This document shows, piece after piece, positions 25,483 through 34,230 of a stretch of DNA of 64,000 nt; position 1 is the first letter of the stretch, and every line of letters starts with the position of its first letter. The notes beneath the pieces were generated by a model that saw only the letters and a program-made list of their open reading frames with translations, searched no databases and was not told where the DNA came from. The DNA comes from Rhodobacter calidifons. GTDB taxonomy: Bacteria; Pseudomonadota; Alphaproteobacteria; Rhodobacterales; Rhodobacteraceae. Made by a program: the position numbers and the translations under genes. The DNA is taken from positions 186,001 to 250,000 of the forward strand of contig NZ_JAANHS010000006.1 of NCBI RefSeq assembly GCF_011174775.1. Direction: 5' to 3'.

Positions 25483-26394
25483 ATGCGTCTTTCGACTGTG
25501 ATGAACGGGATTTCCGCCGCTGCCATCGCCTCGCTGGCGGCCGGCTCGGCCCTGGCGCAGCAGGCCCTGGAGATCATCGGCCAGCCCGAGCCGGGGGGAA
25601 TGGGCTTCCAGCCCTCAGTGACCGAGTTGAAGCACGACATCGTCTGGCTGGACACGACGATCAACTACATCATCGGCGCCATCGTGATCTTGGTGACGGC
25701 GCTTCTGGTCTACACCATCGTCCGCTTCAACCGGCGCGCCAATCCGACGCCGGCGCGGTTCACGCACAACACCCCGCTGGAAGTGGCATGGACGCTGGTC
25801 CCGATCATGATTCTGGTGTTCATCGGTGCCTTCTCGCTGCCGATCCTGTTCAAGCAGCAGGAAATCCCGGTGGGCGAGGTGACGATCAAGGCCACCGGCA
25901 ACCAGTGGTACTGGTCCTATGAATATGTCGATGAAGGCATCGCCTTCGACAGCTACATGATCGGCTCGCCCGCGACGGGCGGCACCAACATGCTGACCCC
26001 GGAGGTCGAGGCGCAGCTGGCCGAGGCCGGCTACGGGAAAGAGCAGTTCCTGCTGGCGACCGACACCGCGGTCGTGGTGCCGGTGAACAAGGTCGTGGTG
26101 GTGCAGGTCACGGCTTCCGACGTCATCCATTCCTGGAAGATCCCGGCCTTCGGCGTGATGCAGGACGCCGTCCCGGGTCGGACCGCCGCGCTGTGGTTCA
26201 AGGCCGAGAAGGAAGGCGTCTACTTCGGCCAGTGCTCGGAGATCTGCGGGCAGATGCATGCCTACATGCCGATCACGGTCAAGGTCGTGTCCGAGGCCGC
26301 CTATGCCGCCTGGCTGGAGAAGGCCAAGGCCGGTGATGTGCAGCTGTCCTCGGCCCCCGCGCCGGCGCCGGTGCAGGTCGCCCTGAACGACTGA
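25483..26394 (+). CDS. ctaC: Cytochrome c oxidase subunit II
   Basis: The 303-residue subunit takes electrons from cytochrome c in the aa3 oxidase. It starts with a signal peptide (ending ALAQQALE), followed by two membrane helices (about residues 65-90 and 105-130). The CuA site is complete: His216 in SDVIHSW, then C251, E253, C255, H259 and M262 in [20 protein letters not shown], the aromatic electron-entry segment, is near residue 145. ATG 25483 gives the expected signal peptide. It leads the cluster ctaC-ctaB-orf-ctaG-ctaE-surf1; subunit I is not here. Confidence 0.97.
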   Translation: MRLSTVMNGISAAAIASLAAGSALAQQALEIIGQPEPGGMGFQPSVTELKHDIVWLDTTINYIIGAIVILVTALLVYTIVRFNRRANPTPARFTHNTPLEVAWTLVPIMILVFIGAFSLPILFKQQEIPVGEVTIKATGNQWYWSYEYVDEGIAFDSYMIGSPATGGTNMLTPEVEAQLAEAGYGKEQFLLATDTAVVVPVNKVVVVQVTASDVIHSWKIPAFGVMQDAVPGRTAALWFKAEKEGVYFGQCSEICGQMHAYMPITVKVVSEAAYAAWLEKAKAGDVQLSSAPAPAPVQVALND

Positions 26395-26468
26395 ACGGGC
26401 AGGTGCTGCCAGCGAATGACGGGGCCTGGCCGGCGGTCGGGTCCCGGTCTGCCAGAACAGGACTTCAG

Positions 26469-27413
26469 ATGAGCGACACCACAGCATATCACGGCGCGAC
26501 CGCCACCCCGCACGAGCCGGGGTTCGGCGACTATGTGCAGCTTCTGAAGCCGCGCGTGATGTCGCTGGTGGTGTTCACCGCGCTGGTGGGGCTTCTGGTC
26601 GCGCCGGTCGCGCTGCACCCGGTCGAGGCCTTTGCCGCGATCCTGTTCGTGGCGCTGGGGGCAGGGGCCTCGGGTGCGCTGAACATGTGGTGGGACGCGG
26701 ATATCGACGCGGTGATGCAGCGCACCGCGCGGCGCCCCGTGCCCGCGGGCAAGGTGCAGGCGGGCGAGGCGCTGGCGGTCGGGCTGGCGCTGTCGGGGAT
26801 CAGCGTGGTGATGCTGGGGCTGGCCACGAACCTCATGGCGGCGGCGCTTCTGGCCTTCACCATCTTCTTCTATGCCGTGGTCTATTCGATGTGGCTGAAG
26901 CGGACGACGCCGCAGAACATCGTGATCGGGGGGGCAGCCGGGGCCTTCCCGCCGATGATCGGCTGGGTCTGCGCGACCGGCAGCGTCTCGGTCGAGGCTT
27001 GTCTGATGTTCGGCCTGATCTTCATGTGGACCCCGCCGCATTTCTGGGCGCTGGCGCTGTTCATGAAGGAGGACTACCACAAGGCCGGCGTGCCGATGCT
27101 GACCGTGACCCACGGCCGCCAGGCCACGCGGCTGCATATCCTGGTCTACACGCTGCTGCTGGTGCCGGTGGCGCTGGGGGCGGCGCTGACCTCGATCGGC
27201 GGGCCGCTGACGCTGGCCGTGGCGGTCGCGTTGAATGTCTGGTTCGTGATCGGAGCCTGGCGCATCTGGACGCGGGACGAGACGGTGGCCGAGGCGGACA
27301 GATACGCGGCCGAGAAGGCGTTCTTCCGATTCTCGCTGCTGTATCTTTTCCTGCACTTCGCGGCCTTCCTGGTGGAAGCGGCGCTGAAGTCGGCCGGGAT
27401 CGGGGGCTGGTAG
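26469..27413 (+). CDS. ctaB: Protohaem IX farnesyltransferase (haem O synthase)
   Basis: This polytopic UbiA-family enzyme adds a farnesyl group to haem b, the first step to the haem a of the oxidase encoded here. The 314-residue protein has about nine hydrophobic helices and the prenyl-diphosphate motif NMWWDADIDAVMQRT near residue 78, plus the second Asp/His region around TPPHFWALALF and KEDYHKAGVPM. The start at 26469 lies 74 bases after ctaC. Confidence 0.96.
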   Translation: MSDTTAYHGATATPHEPGFGDYVQLLKPRVMSLVVFTALVGLLVAPVALHPVEAFAAILFVALGAGASGALNMWWDADIDAVMQRTARRPVPAGKVQAGEALAVGLALSGISVVMLGLATNLMAAALLAFTIFFYAVVYSMWLKRTTPQNIVIGGAAGAFPPMIGWVCATGSVSVEACLMFGLIFMWTPPHFWALALFMKEDYHKAGVPMLTVTHGRQATRLHILVYTLLLVPVALGAALTSIGGPLTLAVAVALNVWFVIGAWRIWTRDETVAEADRYAAEKAFFRFSLLYLFLHFAAFLVEAALKSAGIGGW

Positions 27414-27414
27414 G

Positions 27415-27609
27415 ATGACCTTCCGCCCGGAACACGACCTGCACAAGCGCCGGTTCAGCCGCAACCTGGGCCTGGGCCTGACGCTGGCGGCCTTCGTGGC
27501 GCTGGTCTTTGCGCTGACCGTGGTGAAGGTGCAGCGCGGCGAACCCATGCAGGGCTTTGACCATACCTATTCCCCTGCCATGCTGCCGAAGGAGGAGAAG
27601 ACGCCATGA
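27415..27609 (+). CDS. Small single-helix protein of the oxidase cluster
   Basis: The 64-residue protein has a basic N-terminus (HDLHKRRFSRN), one membrane helix (LGLGLTLAAFVALVFALTVV) and a short tail (FDHTYSPAMLPKEEK). Its start is one base after the ctaB stop and its end overlaps ctaG by four bases. Equivalent small genes lie at this place in other Rhodobacterales oxidase operons and are annotated as assembly or oxidase-associated proteins; the precise role is not established. Confidence 0.8.
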   Translation: MTFRPEHDLHKRRFSRNLGLGLTLAAFVALVFALTVVKVQRGEPMQGFDHTYSPAMLPKEEKTP

Positions 27610-28202
27610 CCTCCCATCGACTTAGGGGCAACAACCGGACGCTGGCGCTGCTGGCCTCGCTGGTCCTTGGCCTGACCTTCACCACGATCTTCCTGATCCC
27701 GCCCTTCTACGACTGGTTCTGCCGGGTGACGGGTTATGGTGGCACGCCCGCCGTGGCCTCGGCCGCGCCGGAGGTGATCCTTGACCAGACGGTGCGGATC
27801 CGTTTTGACGCCAGCGTCGAGGCCGGGATGCCCTGGAAGTTCAAGCCGGTCGTGCGCAGCATGGACATCCGCATCGGCGAGACCGGCCTGGCCTTCTACG
27901 AGGCGCACAATCCGACCGACCGGCCCGTCGCAGGCACCGCAAGCTTCAACGTCTTTCCCGACACCACCGGCGGCTATTTCACCAAGATCGCCTGCTTCTG
28001 CTTCACCGAACAGGTGCTGCAACCGGGCGAGACCGTGCAGATGCCGGTCAGCTTCTTCGTCGATCCGGCGATGATCGACGACCCGGATGCAAGGTTGGTG
28101 CGCGAGATCACGCTCAGCTATACCTTCCACGAAACTCCGCTGCCCGCAGATCAGGCAGCCCTGCAAGAACCCGCTGCGGCCGACGCATCCGCAGTGAACT
28201 GA
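27606..28202 (+). CDS. ctaG: Cytochrome c oxidase assembly protein CtaG (Cox11)
   Basis: This copper chaperone delivers Cu to the CuB site of subunit I. The 198-residue protein has one N-terminal membrane helix (about residues 13-33) and a periplasmic immunoglobulin-like domain with the copper-binding pair C130/C132 in [10 protein letters not shown]. The conserved FKPV, FNVFPD and PVSFFVDP segments are present. It overlaps the preceding small gene (ATGA). Confidence 0.96.
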   Translation: MTSHRLRGNNRTLALLASLVLGLTFTTIFLIPPFYDWFCRVTGYGGTPAVASAAPEVILDQTVRIRFDASVEAGMPWKFKPVVRSMDIRIGETGLAFYEAHNPTDRPVAGTASFNVFPDTTGGYFTKIACFCFTEQVLQPGETVQMPVSFFVDPAMIDDPDARLVREITLSYTFHETPLPADQAALQEPAAADASAVN

Positions 28203-28222
28203 GAACGAGAGGGAACCCGGCC

Positions 28223-29026
28223 ATGGCCCATGCCAAGAACCACGATTACCACGTCCTGCCACCGTCGATCTGGCCGTTCCTCGGCGCCGTCGCGGGTTTC
28301 GTGATGCTGTTCGGCGCCGTGCTGTGGATGCACGGCTCGGGTCCCTGGATGGGCCTGATCGGTCTCGCCGGCGTGCTTTACGTGATGTATGCCTGGTGGT
28401 CCGACGTGGTGCACGAAAGCCAGGTCGGCGACCATACTCCGGTCGTGCGGATCGGGCTGCGCTACGGGTTCATCCTGTTCATCATGTCCGAGGTCATGTT
28501 CTTCGCGGCCTGGTTCTGGACCTTCTTCAAGCATCGCCTCTACCCGATGGGGCCGGACAGCCCGGCGGTGGATGGCGTCTGGCCGCCCCCGGGGATCGAG
28601 ACCTTCGACCCGTGGCACCTTCCGTTCATCAACACGCTGATCCTGCTGCTGTCGGGCTGTGCCGCGACCTGGGCGCACCATGCGCTGGTGCACGAGAACA
28701 ACCGCAAGGATCTGGTGAACGGTCTCATCATCGCTATCGTCCTGGGCGTGATCTTCACCGGCATGCAGGCCTATGAATACAGCCACGCCGCCTTCGGCTT
28801 CGCCGGCAACATCTACGGCGCCTCGTTCTTCATGGCGACCGGCTTCCACGGCTTCCATGTCATCATCGGGACGATCTTCCTGACCGTCTGCCTGATCCGC
28901 GCGCTGAAAGGCCATTTCACCCCGGAAAAGCATGTCGGCTTCGAGGCCGCCGCCTGGTACTGGCACTTCGTCGATGTGGTCTGGCTGTTCCTGTTCGCCG
29001 CCGTCTACGTCTGGGGCCAGGGCTGA
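28223..29026 (+). CDS. ctaE: Cytochrome c oxidase subunit III
   Basis: The 267-residue integral membrane subunit has seven hydrophobic helices. Landmark segments include the N-terminal [29 protein letters not shown], and the C-terminal [20 protein letters not shown]. It stabilises the active site and contributes to the proton-uptake side of subunit I. It follows ctaG by 20 bases with GAGAGGGAA upstream as ribosome-binding site. Confidence 0.97.
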   Translation: MAHAKNHDYHVLPPSIWPFLGAVAGFVMLFGAVLWMHGSGPWMGLIGLAGVLYVMYAWWSDVVHESQVGDHTPVVRIGLRYGFILFIMSEVMFFAAWFWTFFKHRLYPMGPDSPAVDGVWPPPGIETFDPWHLPFINTLILLLSGCAATWAHHALVHENNRKDLVNGLIIAIVLGVIFTGMQAYEYSHAAFGFAGNIYGASFFMATGFHGFHVIIGTIFLTVCLIRALKGHFTPEKHVGFEAAAWYWHFVDVVWLFLFAAVYVWGQG

Positions 29027-29049
29027 CCTTTCGCCTTTGACAGCCGATC

Positions 29050-29080
29050 AGCGCGGGCCTTCGGGCCTGCGCTTGTATTT
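29050..29080 (+). terminator. Hairpin between ctaE and surf1
   Basis: A 10-bp stem with one G-T pair and a TTCG tetraloop (29050-29073) is followed by TGTATTT. It probably causes partial termination, lowering surf1 relative to the structural subunits. Confidence 0.6.
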
Positions 29081-29092
29081 CCGGGGTCTTCC

Positions 29093-29761
29093 ATGCGCCG
29101 TTACGCCTTTCCCGTCCTGATGGGCATCGTCGGGGTCGCGGTCCTGATGAGCCTCGGCGTCTGGCAGTTGCGCCGGATGGAGGAGAAGCGGGTCTATCTG
29201 GACGAGATCGAGGCGCGGATCGGCAATGCCCCCATCCCGCTGCCTGCCGCGCCGGAGGAGGGCCGCGACAAGTTCCAGGCGGTGGTGGCCGAGGGGCGGT
29301 TCACGGGCGAATATCTGGAGGTGCTGGCGGGCCAGAAGGGCGCAAGTCCCGGGGTGCTGGTGATCGAGGCCTTCGATCTGGGCGGGGGTCGGCGGATCAT
29401 GGTGCAGCGCGGGTTCATCGAGGATGACTTGCGGTCGGTTCCGCGCGCGCCGCACGAGGCGCGGGTCGAGGGCAACCTGCACTGGCCGCAGGACACCAAC
29501 AGCTTCACTCCGCCGCCCGACGAAAGGGCCGGCCTCTGGTTCGCCCGCGACGTGCCGGCGATGGCCAGGAAGCTGGGAACGGAACCGACACTGATTGTCG
29601 CGCGTGAGCCGACCGGTGACGGGATCGCGCCGGTTCCGGTGGACACTTCGGGTATACCCAACGACCATTGGGGCTATGCGATCCAGTGGTTCCTCTTGGC
29701 GGCGACCTGGGCGGGGATGACAGGGTTCCTGCTGTGGCGTATCAGGACGCGGAACGTTTGA
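29093..29761 (+). CDS. SURF1 family cytochrome oxidase biogenesis protein
   Basis: The 222-residue protein has the SURF1 pattern: one helix at each end (about residues 5-25 and 195-215) and a periplasmic domain between. The N-terminal LGVWQLRRMEEK and C-terminal NDHWGYAIQWFLLAATW segments are diagnostic. SURF1 helps deliver haem a to subunit I. It is the last gene of the oxidase cluster and is followed closely by thrC, so thrC may share its transcript. Confidence 0.94.
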   Translation: MRRYAFPVLMGIVGVAVLMSLGVWQLRRMEEKRVYLDEIEARIGNAPIPLPAAPEEGRDKFQAVVAEGRFTGEYLEVLAGQKGASPGVLVIEAFDLGGGRRIMVQRGFIEDDLRSVPRAPHEARVEGNLHWPQDTNSFTPPPDERAGLWFARDVPAMARKLGTEPTLIVAREPTGDGIAPVPVDTSGIPNDHWGYAIQWFLLAATWAGMTGFLLWRIRTRNV

Positions 29762-29772
29762 AGGCGATGACG

Positions 29773-31161
29773 ATGCACTACATCTCCACCCGCGGCGCGG
29801 CCCCGGTTCTGGGTTTCGGCGAGGCGATGATGACAGGCCTTGCCCGCGACGGCGGGCTTTATGTGCCCGAAACGGTGCCGGTGCTGTCGAAAGCCGAGAT
29901 CGCCGCGCTGGCGGGGGCGCCTTATGAAGAGGTCGCATTCAAGGTGATGCGGCCCTATCTGGGCGGCTTCTTCGGGGACGATGAGTTCCGCGGCCTGATC
30001 GCCCGCGCCTATCAGGGCTTTCACCACGCCGCCCGCGCGCCGATGGTGCAGCTGGGGTCGAACCATTTCCTGCTGGAGCTGTTCCACGGGCCGACGCTGG
30101 CCTTCAAGGACTTTGCCATGCAGCTGATCGGCCAGATGATGCAGGCGGCGCTGGCGCGGACGGGCGAGCGGATCACCATCGTCGGCGCGACCTCGGGCGA
30201 CACGGGCTCGGCGGCGATGGAGGCGTTCCGGGGGCTGGCCAACGTCGATGTGTTCATCCTCTTCCCGCATGGGCGCGTGAGCGAGGTGCAGCGGCGGCAG
30301 ATGACGACTCCGTCCGAGGCGAATGTGCATGCGCTGGCGCTGGACGGGGACTTCGACGACTGCCAGGCCCGCGTGAAGGACATGTTCAACGACTTCGCCT
30401 TCCGCGACGGCGTGCGGCTGGCGGGGGTGAACAGCATCAACTGGGCACGGGTGCTGGCACAGGTGGTCTATTATTTCTACGCCGGGTGCGCGCTGGGTGC
30501 GCCGCACCGCGCGGTCAGCTTCACCGTGCCCACGGGGAACTTCGGCGACATCTTCGCGGGCTACATCGCCAGGCAGATGGGTCTGCCCATCGACAGGCTG
30601 GTGATCGCCACGAACCAGAACGACATCCTGGACCGGGCCTTGCGGTCGGGGGAGTATAGGACGAACGGGGTCAAGCCCTCGATCAGCCCGTCGATGGACA
30701 TCCAGGTGTCCTCGAACTTCGAACGCGCGCTGTTCGACGCCTATGGCCGCGACGGGGCGGCGGTGGCGGCGCTGATGGGCGAGTTGAAGGCGGGCGGCTT
30801 CCGGATCAGCCAGGGGGCGATCGAGGCCCTGCGGGCGACCTTCGCTTCGGGCCGCTGCGACGAGGACGAGACGCTGGCGGTGATCGCAAGGGCCTGGAAG
30901 ACGACGGGTGAGCTGCTCTGCCCGCATTCCGCCGTGGGGGTGAAGGTGGCCGAAGAGCATCTGGGCGGGGCCCCGATGATTACCCTGGCAACCGCGCATC
31001 CGGCGAAGTTCCCCGATGCGGTGGAACGCGCCACGGGCATCCGGCCCCGCCTGCCGCCGCATATGGCGGACCTCTTCGACAAGCCGGAACGGATGACGCG
31101 GGTGCCGAACGACCTGGGCGCCTTGCAGGCGCTGGTGCGCGAACGGACCGCTCGTCGGTGA
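29773..31161 (+). CDS. thrC: Threonine synthase
   Basis: The enzyme converts O-phosphohomoserine to threonine with pyridoxal phosphate. The 462-residue protein begins MHYISTRGAAPVLGFGEAMM; the PLP lysine is K112 in TLAFKDFAMQ, and the phosphate-binding loop is near residue 140 (TSGDTGSAAM). I chose ATG 29773 because AAGG stands eight bases upstream; the ATG at 29767 is too close to it. Length matches the long (yeast-type) ThrC. It is 11 bases after surf1, an adjacency seen in related genomes. Confidence 0.96.
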   Translation: MHYISTRGAAPVLGFGEAMMTGLARDGGLYVPETVPVLSKAEIAALAGAPYEEVAFKVMRPYLGGFFGDDEFRGLIARAYQGFHHAARAPMVQLGSNHFLLELFHGPTLAFKDFAMQLIGQMMQAALARTGERITIVGATSGDTGSAAMEAFRGLANVDVFILFPHGRVSEVQRRQMTTPSEANVHALALDGDFDDCQARVKDMFNDFAFRDGVRLAGVNSINWARVLAQVVYYFYAGCALGAPHRAVSFTVPTGNFGDIFAGYIARQMGLPIDRLVIATNQNDILDRALRSGEYRTNGVKPSISPSMDIQVSSNFERALFDAYGRDGAAVAALMGELKAGGFRISQGAIEALRATFASGRCDEDETLAVIARAWKTTGELLCPHSAVGVKVAEEHLGGAPMITLATAHPAKFPDAVERATGIRPRLPPHMADLFDKPERMTRVPNDLGALQALVRERTARR

Positions 31162-31220
31162 CTTCGTTCCTCCTCGCTGCGTCGCGCCGTCCGACGAGAC
31201 GCCGAAGGCGCACGAGGAGG
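31151..31220. repeat. Interleaved inverted repeats after thrC
   Basis: CTCGTCGG (31151-31158) matches CCGACGAG (31191-31198), and CCTCCTCG (31169-31176) matches CGAGGAGG (31213-31220). The arms alternate rather than nest. The building blocks recur at 37507 and 55221. Confidence 0.5.
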
Positions 31221-31296
31221 CGTCCCCTGCGCCCCTTTTCCTGCCCGCGTCGGGGTTGTATCACCTGCCAAACCGACCGAACTTCTGGATCCAATC

Positions 31297-32556
31297 TTGA
31301 CCCAACGCCTGCACACCCTGCCCAACGGATTCCGCATCGTCACCGAGGCGATGCCGGGCCTGCAATCCGCCTCCGTGGGCCTTTGGGTCGAGGCCGGGGG
31401 GCGGCACGAGCGGCCCGAACAGAACGGCATCGCGCATTTCCTGGAGCATATGGCCTTCAAGGGCACCCGCCGCCGGTCGGCGCTGCGGATCGCCGAGGAG
31501 ATCGAGGATGTGGGCGGCTACATCAACGCCTACACCAGCCGCGAGATGACGGCCTATTACGCCCGCGTCCTGTCGGGCGATGTGGTGATGGCGCTGGACG
31601 TGATCGCGGACATCGTCCTCAACCCCCTGTTCCGCAAGGCCGACATCGAGACCGAACGCCATGTGATCCTGCAAGAGATCGGCCAGGCGCTGGACACGCC
31701 CGACGACATCATCTTCGACTGGCTGCACGAAGTCAGCTATCCCGATCAGCCCTTCGGACGCACGATCCTGGGGCCGGAGGAACGGGTGGCCAGCTTCCGC
31801 AAGGCGGATTTCGAGAGCTTCACGGGCGCGCATTACGGCCCCGACCAGATGATCCTGTCGGCGGCGGGGGGCGTGGACCACGATGCCATCGTCGCGGCGG
31901 CAGAGCGGATCTTCGGCGGGCTGAAGCCCGTGGGCCGGTCGAAGGTCGAACCCGCGCGGTTTGTCGGGGGCGAGCGGCGCGAGGTGAAGGACCTGGAGCA
32001 GGTGCATTTCGCCCTGTCCTTCGAGGCTCCGGGTTACCGCGACGACCGGGTCTACACCGCACAGGTCTATGCGACCGCGATGGGCGGCGGCATGTCCAGC
32101 CGCCTGTTCCAGAAGATCCGCGAGGACCGGGGCCTGTGCTACACGATCCATGCCCAGTCGGCGGCCTATGACGATACCGGGCAGATCACGATCTATGCCG
32201 GCACCTCCGAAGACGAGATCGGGGAATTGACCCGCCTGACGGTGGACGAGCTGAAGCGCGCCGCCGAGGACATGAGCGAGGCCGAGGTCGCGCGGGCGCG
32301 GGCGCAGTTGAAGGCGGGGATGCTGATGGGGCTGGAAAGCCCCTCCAGCCGCGCGGAACGCAACGCCCGGCTTCTGTCGATCTGGGGCCGGGTGCCAGAG
32401 GTGGCCGAGGCGGTGGCCAAGATCGACGCGGTCGATACGGCGGCGGTGCGGTCCTATGCGGCCGATCTGACGGTGGCCCGGTCGGCGCTGGCGATCTATG
32501 GCCCGGTCTCGCGCGCGCCGGGGATCGACGAGCTGCGCCGGGGTCTGAACGGCTGA
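31297..32556 (+). CDS. M16-family zinc peptidase (processing-peptidase-like)
   Basis: The 419-residue protein starts TQRLHTLPNGFRIVTEAMPG and has the inverted zinc motif HFLEH (H47, E50, H51) with the downstream Glu in the INAYTSREMTAYYA region. The C-terminal half has the Arg/Tyr segment characteristic of mitochondrial processing peptidase relatives (GGGMSSRLFQKIREDRGLCY). The first codon appears to be TTG at 31297, since no ATG lies in frame before the conserved N-terminus. Substrates are unknown. It overlaps the following acetyltransferase gene by one base. Confidence 0.9.
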   Translation: MTQRLHTLPNGFRIVTEAMPGLQSASVGLWVEAGGRHERPEQNGIAHFLEHMAFKGTRRRSALRIAEEIEDVGGYINAYTSREMTAYYARVLSGDVVMALDVIADIVLNPLFRKADIETERHVILQEIGQALDTPDDIIFDWLHEVSYPDQPFGRTILGPEERVASFRKADFESFTGAHYGPDQMILSAAGGVDHDAIVAAAERIFGGLKPVGRSKVEPARFVGGERREVKDLEQVHFALSFEAPGYRDDRVYTAQVYATAMGGGMSSRLFQKIREDRGLCYTIHAQSAAYDDTGQITIYAGTSEDEIGELTRLTVDELKRAAEDMSEAEVARARAQLKAGMLMGLESPSSRAERNARLLSIWGRVPEVAEAVAKIDAVDTAAVRSYAADLTVARSALAIYGPVSRAPGIDELRRGLNG

Positions 32557-33140
32557 TGCTGGGGCTGAAGCGCCGCGTCCGGGTCGAGACCGAGCGGATG
32601 ACGCTGCGGCTGCCCGAACATGGCGACTGGCGGCAATGGTCGGAACTGCGCGAGGCTTCGGCCGAGTTTCTGGTGAAATGGGAGCCGGTCTGGTCGAACG
32701 ACCACCTGACGCGGCGGGCCTTCACCAATCGCGTCTATTGGGCGCAGCGGGCCGAGGCGCAGGGCACCGCGCTGCCCCTGCTGCTGATCCGGCGCGCGGA
32801 CCAGCAGCTTCTGGGGGCGCTGACGCTGGACAACATCCGCCGGGGGCCGTCGCAGACCGGCACTTTGGGCTACTGGATCGGCGCTCCCTTCGCCCGGCAG
32901 GGCTACATGCGCGAGGCGATCCTGGCGCTGATCCACCATGCGTTCACCCGGCTGGACCTGTCGCGGCTGGAGGCGGCCTGTCTGCCGGAGAACACCGCCT
33001 CGCGCGGGGTGCTGGAAAGCTGCGGCTTCAAGTATGAGGGGGTGGCGCAGAGCTACCTTCAGATCAACGGGCGCTGGCGCAACCATGTGCTGTACGCCAA
33101 CCTGCGCGGCGACCGGCGCGGACGGACCGACGTCGGCTGA
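32556..33140 (+). CDS. RimJ/RimL-type GNAT N-acetyltransferase
   Basis: The 194-residue protein (ERMTLRLPEHGDWRQWSELR) has the GNAT fold with the acetyl-CoA loop in YWIGAPFARQGYMREAI near residue 108 and the C-terminal LEAACLPENTASRGVLESCG segment of ribosomal-protein alanine acetyltransferases. It probably acetylates a protein N-terminus, perhaps a ribosomal protein. The start overlaps the M16 peptidase stop (TGATG), so the two are cotranslated. Confidence 0.9.
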   Translation: MLGLKRRVRVETERMTLRLPEHGDWRQWSELREASAEFLVKWEPVWSNDHLTRRAFTNRVYWAQRAEAQGTALPLLLIRRADQQLLGALTLDNIRRGPSQTGTLGYWIGAPFARQGYMREAILALIHHAFTRLDLSRLEAACLPENTASRGVLESCGFKYEGVAQSYLQINGRWRNHVLYANLRGDRRGRTDVG

Positions 33141-33385
33141 GGGCGGCGGCGCGGGCGCTTGCCCTGCCGGGGAATGCCTGACACATCGGGCCGCGCCTGC
33201 ATATGCCCGGGGGGCATGGGCGCCCGAACCTTGCGGAGCGGCTGCCAGGGCATCTGCCGCCGCTGATGACTGCGCGGACCCTGCTCAGGCTGGACACCGT
33301 GACGATGCTCGCGCATCCGTGATCCGGGTGTTGCGTGACCCGGGCGCAATCCGGGTTACCCTCTGAAGCAGACCGGAGGTGACCG

Positions 33386-34186
33386 ATGCGTCTGCTTGCC
33401 GCCCTTGCCCTGCTTGCCGCCCCGGCCTGGGGGCAGGACCGGATCCCGTCGCATTGCTTCGCGGTGGCGGAAGCGACGCCTGCGGTGGTTCCGGTGGCGC
33501 TTCAGGACGGGCTGGAGCCGAACGAGGTTCTGGTGCGCTACATCCACCATGCAAGCTTTGCCATCGTCACGGCGGACGGCACGGTCGCGGTGACGGATTA
33601 CACGGGCTATCTTGGCACGGCGGACCTGGTGCCGGACGTGGTGACGATGAACAACGCCCATTCCACGCACTGGACCGCCACACCCGACCCGCGCATCCCC
33701 CATGTGCTGAAAGGCTGGCCCGAAGCCGGACGCCCGGCCGAGCATCGGCTGGACCTCGGGTCCATGCTGGTCCGCAACGTCACCACCGACACGCGCGGGC
33801 CGTTCGGCGAAGGCGCGCGGCGGGACGGCAATTCCATCTTCATCTTCGAGGCGGGGGGCCTGTGCATCGGCCATCTGGGCCATCTGCACCAGATCCCCTC
33901 GGACGCGCAATATGCGGCCATCGGGCGGCTGGATGTGGTGATCGTGCCGGTGGACGGCGGTTACACCATGCGGCTTCAGGACATGGCGGGGGTGGTGCAG
34001 CGCTTGCGCTCGTCGGTGGTGATCCCGATGCACTGGTTCAGCCGTGCCTCTCTGGACGCCTTCCTGGCCGAAATGCAGGGCCAGTTCGCCGTGGTCGAGA
34101 CCGGCGGCGCGCAGATCGCCCTGTCTTTACGCGATCTGCCCTCGGCGCCCACGGTGATGGTGCTGGAACCCGCCTTCATCGACTAG
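33386..34186 (+). CDS. Exported metallo-beta-lactamase-fold protein
   Basis: The 266-residue protein has a signal peptide (MRLLAALALLAAPAWGQ) and a UlaG-like MBL fold. Recognisable pieces are RYIHHASFAI, VTDYTGYLG, TMNNAHSTHWT (in place of the usual HxHxDH), GHLGHLHQIP and VIPMHWF. The metal motif is therefore altered from the canonical one, so hydrolase activity is uncertain. It has its own GGAGGTG ribosome-binding site and is preceded by 245 bases without a gene, so it is likely its own unit. Confidence 0.83.
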   Translation: MRLLAALALLAAPAWGQDRIPSHCFAVAEATPAVVPVALQDGLEPNEVLVRYIHHASFAIVTADGTVAVTDYTGYLGTADLVPDVVTMNNAHSTHWTATPDPRIPHVLKGWPEAGRPAEHRLDLGSMLVRNVTTDTRGPFGEGARRDGNSIFIFEAGGLCIGHLGHLHQIPSDAQYAAIGRLDVVIVPVDGGYTMRLQDMAGVVQRLRSSVVIPMHWFSRASLDAFLAEMQGQFAVVETGGAQIALSLRDLPSAPTVMVLEPAFID

Positions 34187-34230
34187 TCTCGGCGGCCGGC
34201 CTTGCTATGTAGGGGCAGAAGGAGATGCCG

